NCBI GenBank assembly: GCA_963709555.1
Contig: CAVPWR010000008.1
Coordinates: forward strand, 868,001-932,000
DNA length: 64,000 nucleotides
Direction of reading: 5' to 3'
From: Sulfurisoma sp963709555
GTDB taxonomy: Bacteria > Pseudomonadota > Gammaproteobacteria > Burkholderiales > Rhodocyclaceae
Both the position numbers and the translations under genes were made by a program. The notes below the pieces were generated by a model. That model saw only the letters and a list, made by a program, of their open reading frames with translations, searched no databases and was not told the origin of the DNA. This document shows, in pieces, positions 1 to 8,607 of this stretch; the first letter of the stretch is position 1; every line of letters begins with the position of its first letter.

Positions 1-576
1 GGCCGAGAATTCCCTCAGGCCGGGCAGTGCGATGAGCCGGTGTGACGCAGCCACGACGCGCTCGAGAAAACGCTGGTTCGCCGCCGTGCGCTCGAGCTGG
101 TCGTAGGCACGTATCGCCGTCGACAGGGCGACGTAGAGGCGGCCGCGGGTCAGCTCGCTCTTGGTGTGATAGTCGTTGATGTCGTAGCGGCGCACGGTAT
201 CGACATCGGGGGCAAGGCCGGGCTGCCCCGTGCGCAGGATGATGCGCGTGCTGGCGAGGCCCATGTCGTCGCGGATGACGCCGATCATGTCGAGGCCGGC
301 GGTGACGGTTTCCATCACCACGTCGAGCAATATGACCGCGATGTCGTGTTCCCGCGAAAGCAGTTGCAGTGCCGCGGCGGCCGAATGTGCATGCAGGAAT
401 TCGAGCGGGCGGTCGAGAATGTATAGGCCATGCAGCGCGAACTCGGTGGCCTCGTGCAAATCAGGATCGTCATCGACGACGAGAACGCGCCAAGGAGGAA
501 CCAGTGTCCGGGGCCCCTCGTCGCGTGGCTCGTCGTCCAGAAAGGTCAGTGCATCATCAGCCTGACTCAAAGTCAT
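1..576 (-). CDS. Response regulator with REC and DUF3369 domains (C-terminus outside window)
   Basis: The minus strand is open from an ATG at 576 to the window edge, giving 192 codons with no stop. A receiver domain is readable: an acidic pair in VLVVDDDP near residue 32, the phospho-acceptor Asp in ILLDVVMET, and a following IILRTGQPG segment with YDINDYHTK, which carries the conserved Lys. The wording after the REC domain (TRGRLYVALSTAIRAYDQLE) is typical of DUF3369 response regulators, which commonly end in an HD-GYP or other output domain; that part is not visible. A GGGGG ribosome-binding site sits directly before the ATG. The output and the cognate kinase are unknown from this window. 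Confidence 0.85.
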   Translation of the reverse strand, partial: MTLSQADDALTFLDDEPRDEGPRTLVPPWRVLVVDDDPDLHEATEFALHGLYILDRPLEFLHAHSAAAALQLLSREHDIAVILLDVVMETVTAGLDMIGVIRDDMGLASTRIILRTGQPGLAPDVDTVRRYDINDYHTKSELTRGRLYVALSTAIRAYDQLERTAANQRFLERVVAASHRLIALPGLREFSA

Positions 577-684
577 CACCCCCTACGCAGTGAATGCGTA
601 ATCTACTCGATACCTGCTTTGCTGTGGCGCCGCAGGACTACGGAGTGGCGACGGCGCTCCGGCCAGAATGCCGCGAACCTGGTG

Positions 685-1884
685 CTAGGCAGCTGCCAGC
701 GCCTGGCGCAGGTCGCCCAGCAGGTCGGACAGGTCCTCGAGGCCGACCGACAGCCGCACCAGCCCCTCGCCGATCAGGTGCTCGGCGCGCTCCTCGAGCG
801 TGTAGAAGGAGTGCGTCATGCTGGCCGGATGCTGGGCCAGGCTCTCGGCGTCGCCGAGGCTGACGGCGCGGGTAAACAATTGCAGCGCGTTCATGAAGCG
901 GCGGCCGGCCTCGATGCCGTCCTTCAGTTCGAAGGCGATCATGCCGCCGGGCTGGGCCATCTGGCGCCGCGCGAGTTCGATCTGCGGGAAGCCCGGCAGG
1001 CCGGGGAAATGGACCACGGAAACCTTCGGGTGCGTCGCGAGGAATTCGGCCACGCCCTGCGCGCTGGCACAGTGGCGGTCCATGCGCAGCGCCAGCGTCT
1101 TGAGGCCGCGCAGCACGAGGAAGGCATCCTGCGACGAGAGCACGGCGCCGGTCATGTCCTTGAGGCCGTAAAAGCGCACCTGGGTCAGTGTTTCCAGCGG
1201 GCCGACGATGGCGCCGGCGAGCAGGTCGCCGTGGCCGCCGAGATACTTGGTCGCCGAATGCACGACGAAATCGGCGCCGAGTTCGAGCGGCCGCTGCAGG
1301 TAGGGCGTGCAGTAGGTGTTGTCGACCACCGTCTGCGCACCGTGGCTGCGCGCGATTCTCGCGACGGCGGCGATATCGACCAGCCGCATGTTGGGGTTGG
1401 CCGGGGACTCGAAGAAAACAACCTTCGTCGCCGGATTGATCGCGGCTTCGAGATTGGCGGGATCGGTGAGGTCGACGTGGGTGACCTTGACCCCGAACTT
1501 GGCCAGGCCGTGGTTGAGATAGCCGAAGGTGCAGCCGTAGAGCGTCTTGTCGGCGATGATCTCGTCGCCCGGCGCCAACAGCGTCCACAGCAGCGAGGTG
1601 GTGGCGCCCTGGCCCGAGGCCGTCACCAGCGCGGCTTCGCCGCCCTCGAGGTCGGCGAGTCGCGCCTCGAGCAGCGCCGTGGTCGGGTTGCCGACGCGCG
1701 AATAGACGAAGCCGGCCTGCTCCCCGGCGAAGCGCGCCGCGCCGTCCTCGACCGTAGGGAAGGTATAGGTCGAGCTCAGGTAGAGAGGCGGGTTGAGCGA
1801 GCCGTGGCCGGCGTAGGGGTCGTAGCCGTGGTGGATCGCACGGGTGGCAAAGCCGGGGCGGCGGGGAGTGTCGTCGTTGGTCAT
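685..1884 (-). CDS. mdeA: Methionine gamma-lyase (PLP-dependent trans-sulfuration family)
   Basis: This 399-residue Cys/Met-metabolism PLP enzyme is predicted to cleave L-methionine to methanethiol, 2-oxobutyrate and ammonia in the cytoplasm. The PLP lysine is K213 in SATKYLGGHGD. Tyr116 and Cys118 in LYGCTFGYLNHG match the Tyr/Cys pair that distinguishes methionine gamma-lyases from cystathionine gamma-lyases, and the overall length fits. The ATG at 1884 is the first one that matches the family N-terminus; longer readings run into an upstream terminator repeat at 1941-2001, so the gene should have its own promoter in the roughly 60 bases between. Cystathionine gamma-lyase or O-acetylhomoserine sulfhydrylase activity is the alternative. 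Confidence 0.85.
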   Translation of the reverse strand: MTNDDTPRRPGFATRAIHHGYDPYAGHGSLNPPLYLSSTYTFPTVEDGAARFAGEQAGFVYSRVGNPTTALLEARLADLEGGEAALVTASGQGATTSLLWTLLAPGDEIIADKTLYGCTFGYLNHGLAKFGVKVTHVDLTDPANLEAAINPATKVVFFESPANPNMRLVDIAAVARIARSHGAQTVVDNTYCTPYLQRPLELGADFVVHSATKYLGGHGDLLAGAIVGPLETLTQVRFYGLKDMTGAVLSSQDAFLVLRGLKTLALRMDRHCASAQGVAEFLATHPKVSVVHFPGLPGFPQIELARRQMAQPGGMIAFELKDGIEAGRRFMNALQLFTRAVSLGDAESLAQHPASMTHSFYTLEERAEHLIGEGLVRLSVGLEDLSDLLGDLRQALAAA

Positions 1885-1918
1885 GGTTCGGCAGGCGGTA
1901 GGGACGTTGCCCGACATC

Positions 1919-2116
1919 TTACCGGGTCGGCATCCGCAAGGAAAAACGCCCCGTCCATACGGGCGGGGCGTTGTGCGAAAAGTCGGCGCTGGCGACACGC
2001 CGACTCAAGGCTTGCTGCACGGTCACCGTGTCCGCCATTTCCTTGAACTCGGCGATCTGGTCGTCGTCGTACTTATCGAGGGCGTTCCAGAAGTGTTCGT
2101 TGTGGGGCGTGGCCAT
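1919..2116 (-). pseudogene. Small open frame carrying a duplicate of the acnB 3' end
   Basis: A 65-codon frame starts at ATG 2116. Bases 2018-2062 are 41/45 identical to the last 45 coding bases of acnB (2906-2950) and encode the same DQIAEFKE-ADTVTV ending with one residue changed. Where acnB has its TAG stop this copy has CAG (2015-2017), so the frame runs on through the terminator repeat to a late TAA. The first 18 residues are unrelated to AcnB. It is probably a duplicated fragment rather than a working gene, though a genuine short protein cannot be excluded. Confidence 0.4.
1941..2001 (-). repeat. Composite repeat: family A motif plus intrinsic terminator (copy 1)
   Basis: On the minus strand an exact CCAGCGCCGACTTTT (1978-1992) is followed by CGCACA and then a hairpin with arms AACGCCCCG/CGGGGCGTT (1945-1953 and 1964-1972) ending in a T-run. 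It acts as a terminator for leftward transcripts. A second, nearly identical composite lies at 2757-2813. Confidence 0.85.
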
Positions 2117-2149
2117 GAGGTTGGAAATCTCTGGCTGGTGGGATGGCGA

Positions 2150-2440
2150 TTACGTCCGGTTGCGCCAGTATCCCGGTTCGCGGCGACAGTGCATCACAGC
2201 GACGATCAGGACGTATCCGTCCTCGATCGAATAAAGCACCGCGTAGGGAAAGACCTTCGTCAGGTAGCGGCGCACATCGTCTTCGACAATGCGCCACGAC
2301 GCGGGAGAGTCTGCGATATGTGCGATGGCGGATTCGACTGCGTTGATGAATCGGCGGCCCAGGTCGCGCTGCTGCTTTTCGTAATATTCGGCGGCAGCGC
2401 GGAATTCCGCCAGCGCTTCCGGGTGGAACTCGATTCTCAT
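2150..2440 (-). CDS. ParE/RelE-superfamily toxin
   Basis: This 96-residue basic protein has the RelE/ParE-type pattern: N-terminal beta strand MRIEFHPEALAEF, a helical hairpin with YYEKQQRDLGRRF, and a C-terminal strand block ending in PYAVLYSIEDGYVLIVAVMH with a late Arg/His-rich tail. Such toxins poison gyrase (ParE) or cleave mRNA (RelE); the sequence does not decide which. Its ATG overlaps the stop of the upstream partner by four bases (ATGA), the usual antitoxin-toxin order. The pair is lodged between acnB and the methionine gamma-lyase gene, between direct repeats of the acnB 3' end. Confidence 0.85.
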   Translation of the reverse strand: MRIEFHPEALAEFRAAAEYYEKQQRDLGRRFINAVESAIAHIADSPASWRIVEDDVRRYLTKVFPYAVLYSIEDGYVLIVAVMHCRREPGYWRNRT

Positions 2441-2670
2441 CGAGCGATGGATTGCCTGACCTGTGCAAACGCTTCTTCGGCCGGGACGGTCTTGATGTCA
2501 CCGCGACGTACTTCGTCGATGCGGCGGCGTGCTTCACGCATCCAGAGTTGGCGGATATAACCGTCTTCGGCCGGGTCGAGGCTTTCGACCAAGCGGTCGG
2601 CGAGCAGCGCGCGAGCCTCGCTGGGCAGTGCCAACGCTTCATCCGCAATTTGTTCGACCGTCATGTGCAT
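2437..2670 (-). CDS. Addiction-module antitoxin (PF09720/CHP02574-like)
   Basis: This 77-residue protein contains EALALPSEARALLADRLVESLD, the hallmark helix of the 'putative addiction module component' family that pairs with ParE/RelE-like toxins. I chose the ATG at 2670 because AGGAGG lies six bases before it; an earlier ATG at 2724 has no such site. The stop overlaps the toxin ATG by four bases, so the two are translationally coupled. It presumably binds and neutralises the toxin; the family normally also autoregulates, but no operator is evident. Confidence 0.8.
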   Translation of the reverse strand: MHMTVEQIADEALALPSEARALLADRLVESLDPAEDGYIRQLWMREARRRIDEVRRGDIKTVPAEEAFAQVRQSIAR

Positions 2671-2756
2671 GGCGTGCCTCCTGATGAATCCGACCATTGT
2701 AGCCTTGGCGCTCGACGGATTCAAAACCTCCGTGCCCGTGGGATGCGATGAATGGA

Positions 2757-2813
2757 AACGCCCCGGCCATAAGGGCGGGGCGCTGTGCGAAAACTCGGCG
2801 CTGGTGAAGCAAC
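2757..2813 (-). repeat. Composite repeat: family A motif plus intrinsic terminator (copy 2)
   Basis: This is the leftward acnB terminator. The minus strand reads CCAGCGCCGAGTTTT (2790-2804, one mismatch to the family A core), CGCACA, then a hairpin with arms CGCCCCG/CGGGGCG (2757-2783) and a GTTT tail. About nine tenths of the bases agree with the copy at 1941-2001. Confidence 0.8.
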
Positions 2814-2902
2814 TGCGCTACAAGTCGGTCGAGCAAAGTGCGCTCTCCTCGCCGCTGCGGATCCTCGCCGTAGCGGATGGCGGGACGGCGTCGAAACTCT
2901 GA

Positions 2903-5490
2903 CTACACAGTCACCGTATCGGCCACTTCCTTGAACTCGGCGATCTGGTCGAAATTCATGTAGCGATAGACGTCGGCGGCCTTGGCATTGACGGCCTGTA
3001 CGCGTTCCTGGTACTCGGCGTTGGTGGGGATCTTGCCCATCAGCGCGCAGACCGCGGCCAGTTCGGCCGAGGAAAGATAGACGCGGGTGTCGATGCCCAG
3101 CCGGTTGGGGAAGTTGCGCGTCGAGGTCGACACCGCCGTGCTGCCCTTCCTGACCTGCGCCTGGTTGCCCATGCACAGGCTGCAGCCGGGCATTTCCATG
3201 CGCGCGCCGGACTTGCCGAGCACCGAGTAATAGCCTTCCTCGTTGAGGATCATCGCGTCCATCTTGGTCGGCGGCGCGATCCACAGGCGGGTCGGGATGT
3301 CGCTCTTGCCGTCGAGTACCTTGCCGGCGGCGCGGAAGTGGCCGATGTTGGTCATGCAGCTGCCGATGAAGACTTCGTCGATCTTGTCGCCGGCGACGGC
3401 GGCGAGCGTCTTGACGTCGTCCGGATCGTTGGGGCAGGCCAGCAGCGGCTCGGTGATCTCGTTCATGTCGATCTCGATCACGGCGGCGTACTCGGCGTCG
3501 GCGTCGGGCTGGAGCAGGGTGCCGTTGGCGATCCACTCTTCCATGGCCTTGATGCGGCGGGAGAGGGCGCGCTTGTCCTCGTAGCCTTCGGCGATCATCC
3601 ACTTCATCAGGGTGATGTTGGAGCGCATGTACTCGACGATCGGCTCCTTGTTGAGGCGCACGGTGCAGCCTGCGGCGGAACGCTCGGCCGAGGCGTCGGT
3701 GAGCTCGAAGGCCTGTTCGACCTTGAGGTCGGGCAGGCCCTCGATTTCGAGGATCTTGCCGGAGAAGATGTTCTTCTTGCCCTGCTTGGCGACGGTCAGC
3801 AGGCCCGCCTTGATGGCGTAGTAGGGAATGGCGTTGACCATGTCGCGCAGGGTGATGCCGGGCTGCAGCTTGCCCTTGAAGCGCACCAGCACCGATTCCG
3901 GCATGTCCAGCGGCATCACGCCGGTGGCGGCGGCAAAGGCGACGAGGCCCGAGCCGGCCGGGAAGGAAATGCCGATGGGGAAGCGGGTGTGGCGAATCGC
4001 CGCCGGTGCCGACGGTGTCGGGCAGCAGGAAGCGGTTGAGCCAGGAGTGGATCACGCCGTCGCCGGGCTTGAGCGAGATGCCGCCGCGCGCGGTGATGAA
4101 GCTCGGCAGGGTGCGGTGGGTCTTGACGTCAACCAGCTTCGGATAGGCGGCGGTATGGCAGAAGGACTGCATCACCAGGTCGGCGGAGAAGCCGAGGCAG
4201 GCGAGGTCCTTGAGTTCGTCGCGGGTCATCGGGCCGGTGGTGTCCTGGCGAACCGACCGTGGTCATGCGCGGCTCGCAGTAGGTGCCGGGGCGAACGCCG
4301 CTGCCTTCGGGCAGGCCGCAGGCGCGGCCGACCATCTTCTGCGCCACGGTGTAGCCCTTGCCGGTATCGACCGGTGGCTTGGGCAGGCGGAACAGGGTGG
4401 AGACGGGCAGGCCCAGCGCTTCGCGCGCCCGGGTGGTGAGGCCGCGGCCGATGATCAGGTTGATGCGGCCACCGGCGCGCACTTCGTCGAGCAGCACTTC
4501 GGACTTGTAGTCGAAGGTGGAGACGACGGCGCCGTTCTTCTCGACCTTCTTGTCGTAGGGGTAGATGTCGATGACGTCGCCCATGTTCAATTGCGTGACG
4601 TCGCACTCGATCGGCAGGGCGCCGGCATCTTCCTGGGTGTTGAAGAAGATCGGCGCGATCTTGCCGCCGAGGCAGTAGCCGCCGTAGCGCTTGTTGGGGA
4701 CGAAGGGGATGTCGTCGCCGGTCCACCACAGCACCGAGTTGGTCGCCGACTTGCGCGAGGAGCCGGTGCCGACCACGTCGCCGACGTAGGCGACCGGATG
4801 ACCCTTCTTCTTCAGGTCTTCGATCAGTTTCATCGGGCCGCGCTCGCCGGGCTTCTCGGGGGTGATGCCCTCGCGGGCGTTCTTCAGCATGGCCAGCGCG
4901 TGCAGCGGGATGTCCGGGCGGCTCCAGGCGTCGGGTGCGGGCGAGAGGTCGTCGGTGTTGGTCTCGCCGGTCACCTTGAACACGGTGACGCTGATCTTCT
5001 TCGGCACGTCGGGGCGCGAGGTGAACCACTCGGCGTCGGCCCAGATCTGCATGACGGCCTTGGCGTTGGCGTTGCCGGCTTTCGCCTTGTCGGCGACGTC
5101 GTGGAAGAAGTCGAACATCAGCAGCGTCTTCTTCAGCGCGTCGGCCGCGGTGGCGCCGCATTCGGCGTCGTCGAGCAGGTCGATCAGCGGCTTGACGTTG
5201 AAGCCGCCGAGCATGGTGCCGAGCAGTTCGGTGGCCTTGGTGCGCGAAATCAGCGGGCACGCCGTGGCGCCAGCGCCGACTTTTTGCAGGAACTCGGCCT
5301 TGACCTTGGCGGCATCGTCGACGCCGGCCGGCACCCGGTGGGTGATGAGGTCGACGAGGAAGGCTTCCTCGCCCTTGGGCGGCGCCTGCAGCAGCGCGAC
5401 GAGGTCGACGGTCTGCTGCTTGGTCAGGGGCAGGGGCGGGATGCCCAGCGCGGCGCGCTCGGCGACATGGGCACGGTAGGCTTCGAGCAT
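2903..5490 (-). CDS. acnB: Bifunctional aconitate hydratase 2 / 2-methylisocitrate dehydratase (two frameshifts)
   Basis: AcnB isomerises citrate and isocitrate in the TCA cycle using a [4Fe-4S] cluster. The translation starts MLEAYRAHVAERAA at ATG 5490 and follows AcnB throughout, with EIEGLPDLKVEQAFELTDAS, FIGSCMTNIGHFRAAGK and the cluster region PGCSLCMGNQA near the C-terminus. Two single extra bases break the frame: one in GGTTCGCCAGGAC (4247-4248) and one in GATTCGCCACACC (3991-3992). Removing both restores 861 residues, against about 865 in E. coli, so sequencing error is likelier than inactivation. A family A repeat copy sits in the N-terminal domain (5261-5284), read as KVGAGAT. It lies downstream of the citE-like gene in one leftward operon with mdh. 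Confidence 0.93.
5261..5284 (+). repeat. Family A dispersed repeat inside acnB (antisense)
   Basis: Exact CCAGCGCCGACTTTT core preceded by GCCGTGGCG. On the acnB strand it encodes KVGAG within FLQKVGAGATACPL. As I recall the E. coli protein, this stretch has the same length but different residues, so the repeat appears to have replaced codons rather than been inserted. Confidence 0.9.
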
Positions 5491-5509
5491 GGCGGTGTCC
5501 TTCGAGTAA

Positions 5510-6550
5510 TCAGTGTTGGGGTGGGGAGAAGAAACGGTTTTGTGCGGCAGCCGGAATCTCGCATCCGGTCGACTGCGCGCGGCACAGCAGGTTCCAGTAA
5601 TAACGGTAGGAGGCGCGGTCGTGCAGGCGGCCCTCGAAGCGGATCGGACCCCAGGCGGCATCCTGCGCGGCGGCGAGGATGCGGGCGGCCTCGGTCACCT
5701 CGGAGAAATCGGGCCGCATCGTCAGGACGATGGGCAGGATCTGCGCCGGGTGGATGCTCCACATGCGCAGGAAGCCGAATTCCTCCCGGGCGCGGCGGGC
5801 AACGGTGCTCACCGCCTCCATGTCAGTCAGTTCGGTGCTGACGTTGTGCGTCGGCACCACGCCGTTGCCGAGCGCGGCGGCGGCGATCTCGGCCTTGGCG
5901 CGCACGATCAACGGGTGGGTGAATTGTCCCGGCGATTTCATCGCACTGCCGGGAATGGCGCCGTGATGGGCCGAGACGAAATCCATCAGGCCGAAGTCGA
6001 TGGATTCGACATGGGGGAGGGCGGCGATCTGCCAGGCCTCGCGCAGCGCGCCGTGGGTTTCGATCAGCACATGCACGGGAATCTCGCGGCGGATGCCGTG
6101 GCGGTCGCGCAGTTCGTCCAGCGCCGTGATCTGCTCCAGCGCATCGTCTGCGCACTCGGGCTTGGGCAGGACGATGTAGGCAACACGCATTCCGGCGCGG
6201 CCGACGATGATCTCGAGTTCCTCGCGCCAGCTCGGATGGCGCACGTCATGGATGCGGGCGCCGAGGCGGTCGTGGCGGTTGGCGGGGTCGTTGATCAGTG
6301 CCGCGATCATCTCCGCGTGGGCAATCTCGCCGCCGGCGGGAGCGCCGTCCTCGCAGTCGGCTGTGACGTCGAAGATCGGGCGCCCGTTGGCCAATGAGTC
6401 GGCCTGCAGGTCGAGCGACTTGCGGATCAGCTTTTCCGAACCGGCGTAGTGCTCGCAGGCCGCGAGCATGGGGAAAGGCTTGCTGCCTGGATAGAGCACG
6501 GCGGCAGGATGAAGGCGCTCCGTCATCGTGTGATCCAGGGGAGCGTTCAT
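5510..6550 (-). CDS. HpcH/HpaI aldolase / citrate lyase beta-like (CitE family) protein
   Basis: This 346-residue protein belongs to the CitE-like TIM-barrel lyases that act on CoA-activated or free C4-C6 acids with Mg2+. Visible signatures include DVTADCEDGAP (metal-binding Glu/Asp near residue 70), VLIETHGALREAW, IDFGLMDFVSAHHG and the late SIHPAQI. In this TCA context it is often annotated as citrate lyase subunit beta or L-malyl-CoA/citramalyl-CoA lyase, but the alpha and gamma subunits of citrate lyase are absent, so a true citrate lyase role is unlikely. The substrate remains unassigned. Start ATG 6550; it lies between mdh (16 bases upstream) and acnB (19 bases downstream) in one operon. 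Confidence 0.8.
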   Translation of the reverse strand: MNAPLDHTMTERLHPAAVLYPGSKPFPMLAACEHYAGSEKLIRKSLDLQADSLANGRPIFDVTADCEDGAPAGGEIAHAEMIAALINDPANRHDRLGARIHDVRHPSWREELEIIVGRAGMRVAYIVLPKPECADDALEQITALDELRDRHGIRREIPVHVLIETHGALREAWQIAALPHVESIDFGLMDFVSAHHGAIPGSAMKSPGQFTHPLIVRAKAEIAAAALGNGVVPTHNVSTELTDMEAVSTVARRAREEFGFLRMWSIHPAQILPIVLTMRPDFSEVTEAARILAAAQDAAWGPIRFEGRLHDRASYRYYWNLLCRAQSTGCEIPAAAQNRFFSPPQH

Positions 6551-6566
6551 CCTGCCTAGTCTGCGA

Positions 6567-7556
6567 TCAGGCGAAGAGGTGCTTGACGCCGTCGCGCTCT
6601 TCGCTGAGTTCCTTGAGCGTGAAGTCCATCTTCTCGCGCGAGAAGGCGTCGATTTCGAGACCCTTGACGACTTCCCACTTGCCGCCGGCACAGGTGCAGG
6701 GCATGCCGTAGATCATGCCTTCGGGGATGCCGTAGGAGCCGTCGGAAACCACGCCCATGGTGACCCAGGCGCCGTTGGTGCCCATGTTCCAGTCGCGCAT
6801 GTGGTCGATGGCGGCATTGGCGGCGGAGGCGGCGGACGACAGGCCGCGGGCCTCGATGATGGCGGCGCCGCGCTTGCCGACTTTCGGGATGTACTCGCCC
6901 TTGTACCAGGCGTCGTCATTGACCAGCGCCGGCGCGGCCTTGCCAGCGACGGTGGCGAAGCGGATGTCCGGGTACATCGTCGGCGAGTGGTTGCCCCAGA
7001 CGACCATGTTCTTGACGTCGGTGACGCCAGCATTGGTGCGGGTGGCGAGTTGCGAGATGGCGCGGTTGTGGTCGAGGCGCATCATCGAGGTGAAGGCGGT
7101 CCTGGGCAGGCTCTTCGCGGTGTTCATGGTGATCAGCGCGTTGGTGTTGGCCGGGTTGCCGACGACAATGAGTTTCAGGTCCCGAGCAGCGACTTCATCG
7201 ATGGCCTTGCCCTGCTCGGTGAAGATCTTGGCGTTCTCGAGCAGCAGGTCCTTGCGCTCCATGCCCGGGCCGCGCGGCTTGGCACCGACCAGCAGCGCCT
7301 GCTGTGCATCCTTGAAGGCGACCTTGGGGTCGGAGGTGCCGATCATGCCGGCCAGCAGCGGGAAGGCGCAGTCCTCGAGTTCCATCATCACGCCCTTGAG
7401 CGCGGCCTGGGCCTTGTCGATGGGCAGTTCCAGCATCTGCAGGATGACAGGCTGGTCCTTGCCGAGCATCTCGCCGGAGGCAATGCGGAACAGCAGGGCG
7501 TAGCCGATCTGACCGGCGGCGCCGGTGACTGCGACTCGAACGGGGGCTTTGGCCAT
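6567..7556 (-). CDS. mdh: Malate dehydrogenase (NAD-dependent)
   Basis: This 329-residue cytosolic TCA enzyme oxidises malate to oxaloacetate. The Rossmann start VAVTGAAGQIGYALLFRIASG is the LDH/MDH group 2 signature; the mobile loop Arg cluster is in GAKPRGPGMERKDLL, the catalytic Asp-His pair in MRLDHNRA and VWGNHSPTMYPD. It is the first gene of the leftward mdh-citE-acnB operon and is transcribed divergently from gntR across a 185-base gap that holds dyad operators. A clear AAAGGAGTT-like ribosome-binding site (aactcctt on the plus strand) precedes the ATG. Confidence 0.97.
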   Translation of the reverse strand: MAKAPVRVAVTGAAGQIGYALLFRIASGEMLGKDQPVILQMLELPIDKAQAALKGVMMELEDCAFPLLAGMIGTSDPKVAFKDAQQALLVGAKPRGPGMERKDLLLENAKIFTEQGKAIDEVAARDLKLIVVGNPANTNALITMNTAKSLPRTAFTSMMRLDHNRAISQLATRTNAGVTDVKNMVVWGNHSPTMYPDIRFATVAGKAAPALVNDDAWYKGEYIPKVGKRGAAIIEARGLSSAASAANAAIDHMRDWNMGTNGAWVTMGVVSDGSYGIPEGMIYGMPCTCAGGKWEVVKGLEIDAFSREKMDFTLKELSEERDGVKHLFA

Positions 7557-7677
7557 GAGGAACTCCTTTACGCGGTAGGTTTGCCGATTGGGGTCGGGGT
7601 TGCGGCAGTCGTCTGCCGGGCGAAACTAGCCTTGGATCATAGTCGGAAATATTGCAGTGTGTCAATAAGTGTCATAT

Positions 7678-7708
7678 GTCTTATAAAAGCTATAAGACTA
7701 TCTATAGA
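7678..7708. promoter_or_regulatory. GntR/UTRA operator dyads between mdh and gntR
   Basis: A perfect dyad GTCTTATA-AAAGC-TATAAGAC covers 7678-7698, and a TCTATAGA palindrome follows at 7701-7708. These resemble HutC-subfamily operators (GT-rich half sites around TATA). The position, 34 bases before gntR and about 120 before mdh, suits shared repression of both divergent transcripts. Binding by the neighbouring regulator is inferred. Confidence 0.7.
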
Positions 7709-7741
7709 CGATGGCGGATATTTGTGATTCAATTCCGCCCG

Positions 7742-8470
7742 ATGTCCAGCGAATCGCCCACCTACAGTCCGCTCTATCGCCAGATAAAGAGCCTTCTCGT
7801 TCAAGCCCTTGAGGCCGGCGAGTGGCGTCCGGGCGAGGTCATTCCCAGCGAGATGGAACTGGCGACTCGGTTCAACGTCAGCCAGGGCACGGTGCGCAAG
7901 GCCATCGATGAATTGGCCGCCGAAAACCTGCTGCTGAGGCGTCAGGGCAAGGGGACTTTCGTTGCAACGCACAACGACCCCCGCGCCTTCTTCCGCTTTC
8001 TGCGTCTGGTCCCCCTTTCCGGCGTCATCGAGCCATCGCGCAGCGTACCGCTCGATTGCTGGCGCGCCAAGGCCGGTCCCGAGGCCGCTCGCGTGCTCGA
8101 TCTCAAGGTCGGTGACGCCATCGTCATCGTTCGTCGCGTGCTCGAGTTCGCCGGCAAGCCGGTGGTCGCCGATGAAATCTACCTGCCGGGCGAAACCTTC
8201 GCCGGTTTGTCGCTCGACCTGATGAAGGACTCGCAGGAGTCGCTCTACACCCTGTTCGAAAGCCGCTTCGGGGTGCGCATGGTGCGGGCAGTCGAGCGCC
8301 TGCGCGCGGTAGCGGCCGATCGCGCCAGCGCAGAATTGCTGCACGTGGCCGAGGGCAGTCCGCTGCTGTCGGTGGAACGCATCAGCTACACCTATGGCGA
8401 CAAGCCGGTGGAATGGCGGCGTGGCCTTTACTTGACGCATGACCACTGTTATCTGAACGAACTGGGCTGA
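7742..8470 (+). CDS. GntR family transcriptional regulator with UTRA domain
   Basis: This 242-residue protein has an N-terminal winged helix (about residues 8-75, with PSEMELATRFNVSQGTVRKAIDEL-type recognition helix) and a C-terminal UTRA effector domain (about 95-235), placing it in the HutC subfamily. The ATG at 7742 starts MSSESPTYSPLY, where the family alignment begins; longer readings would cross the operator dyads. It is likely the local regulator of the TCA cluster, since it lies between mdh-citE-acnB and sdhCDAB. The effector, perhaps a TCA intermediate, is not deducible. Confidence 0.88.
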   Translation: MSSESPTYSPLYRQIKSLLVQALEAGEWRPGEVIPSEMELATRFNVSQGTVRKAIDELAAENLLLRRQGKGTFVATHNDPRAFFRFLRLVPLSGVIEPSRSVPLDCWRAKAGPEAARVLDLKVGDAIVIVRRVLEFAGKPVVADEIYLPGETFAGLSLDLMKDSQESLYTLFESRFGVRMVRAVERLRAVAADRASAELLHVAEGSPLLSVERISYTYGDKPVEWRRGLYLTHDHCYLNELG

Positions 8471-8553
8471 GACATCAGCCGGGAGACTGCGGCACCGGGA
8501 ATTTGCTGCAGTGCAAGAAACAGGTAAGTTAGCACCACTAGAATTTTCCCGAA

Positions 8554-8578
8554 CCTCTTCCGGGTGACGCGGAAGAGG
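8554..8578 (+). promoter_or_regulatory. Stem-loop in the sdhC leader
   Basis: Arms CCTCTTCC (8554-8561) and GGAAGAGG (8571-8578) form a perfect eight-base stem 30 bases before the sdhC ATG. There is no T-run, so it is not a classical terminator; it could be a gntR 3' end stabiliser, an attenuator or a protein site. Confidence 0.45.
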
Positions 8579-8607
8579 CAGGCAGATAACCACCGGAGGC
8601 AAGCACG

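Noticed and set aside
430..2046. Long rightward frame of 538 codons opposite the methionine gamma-lyase gene
   Set aside because: It is a GC-driven antisense shadow with low-complexity Arg/Ala/Gly text, while the opposite strand encodes a complete PLP enzyme.
6865..6890. Motif-like GCCGACTTTCGG in mdh
   Set aside because: It encodes the conserved PKVGKRGAAII of malate dehydrogenase and lacks the rest of the motif.
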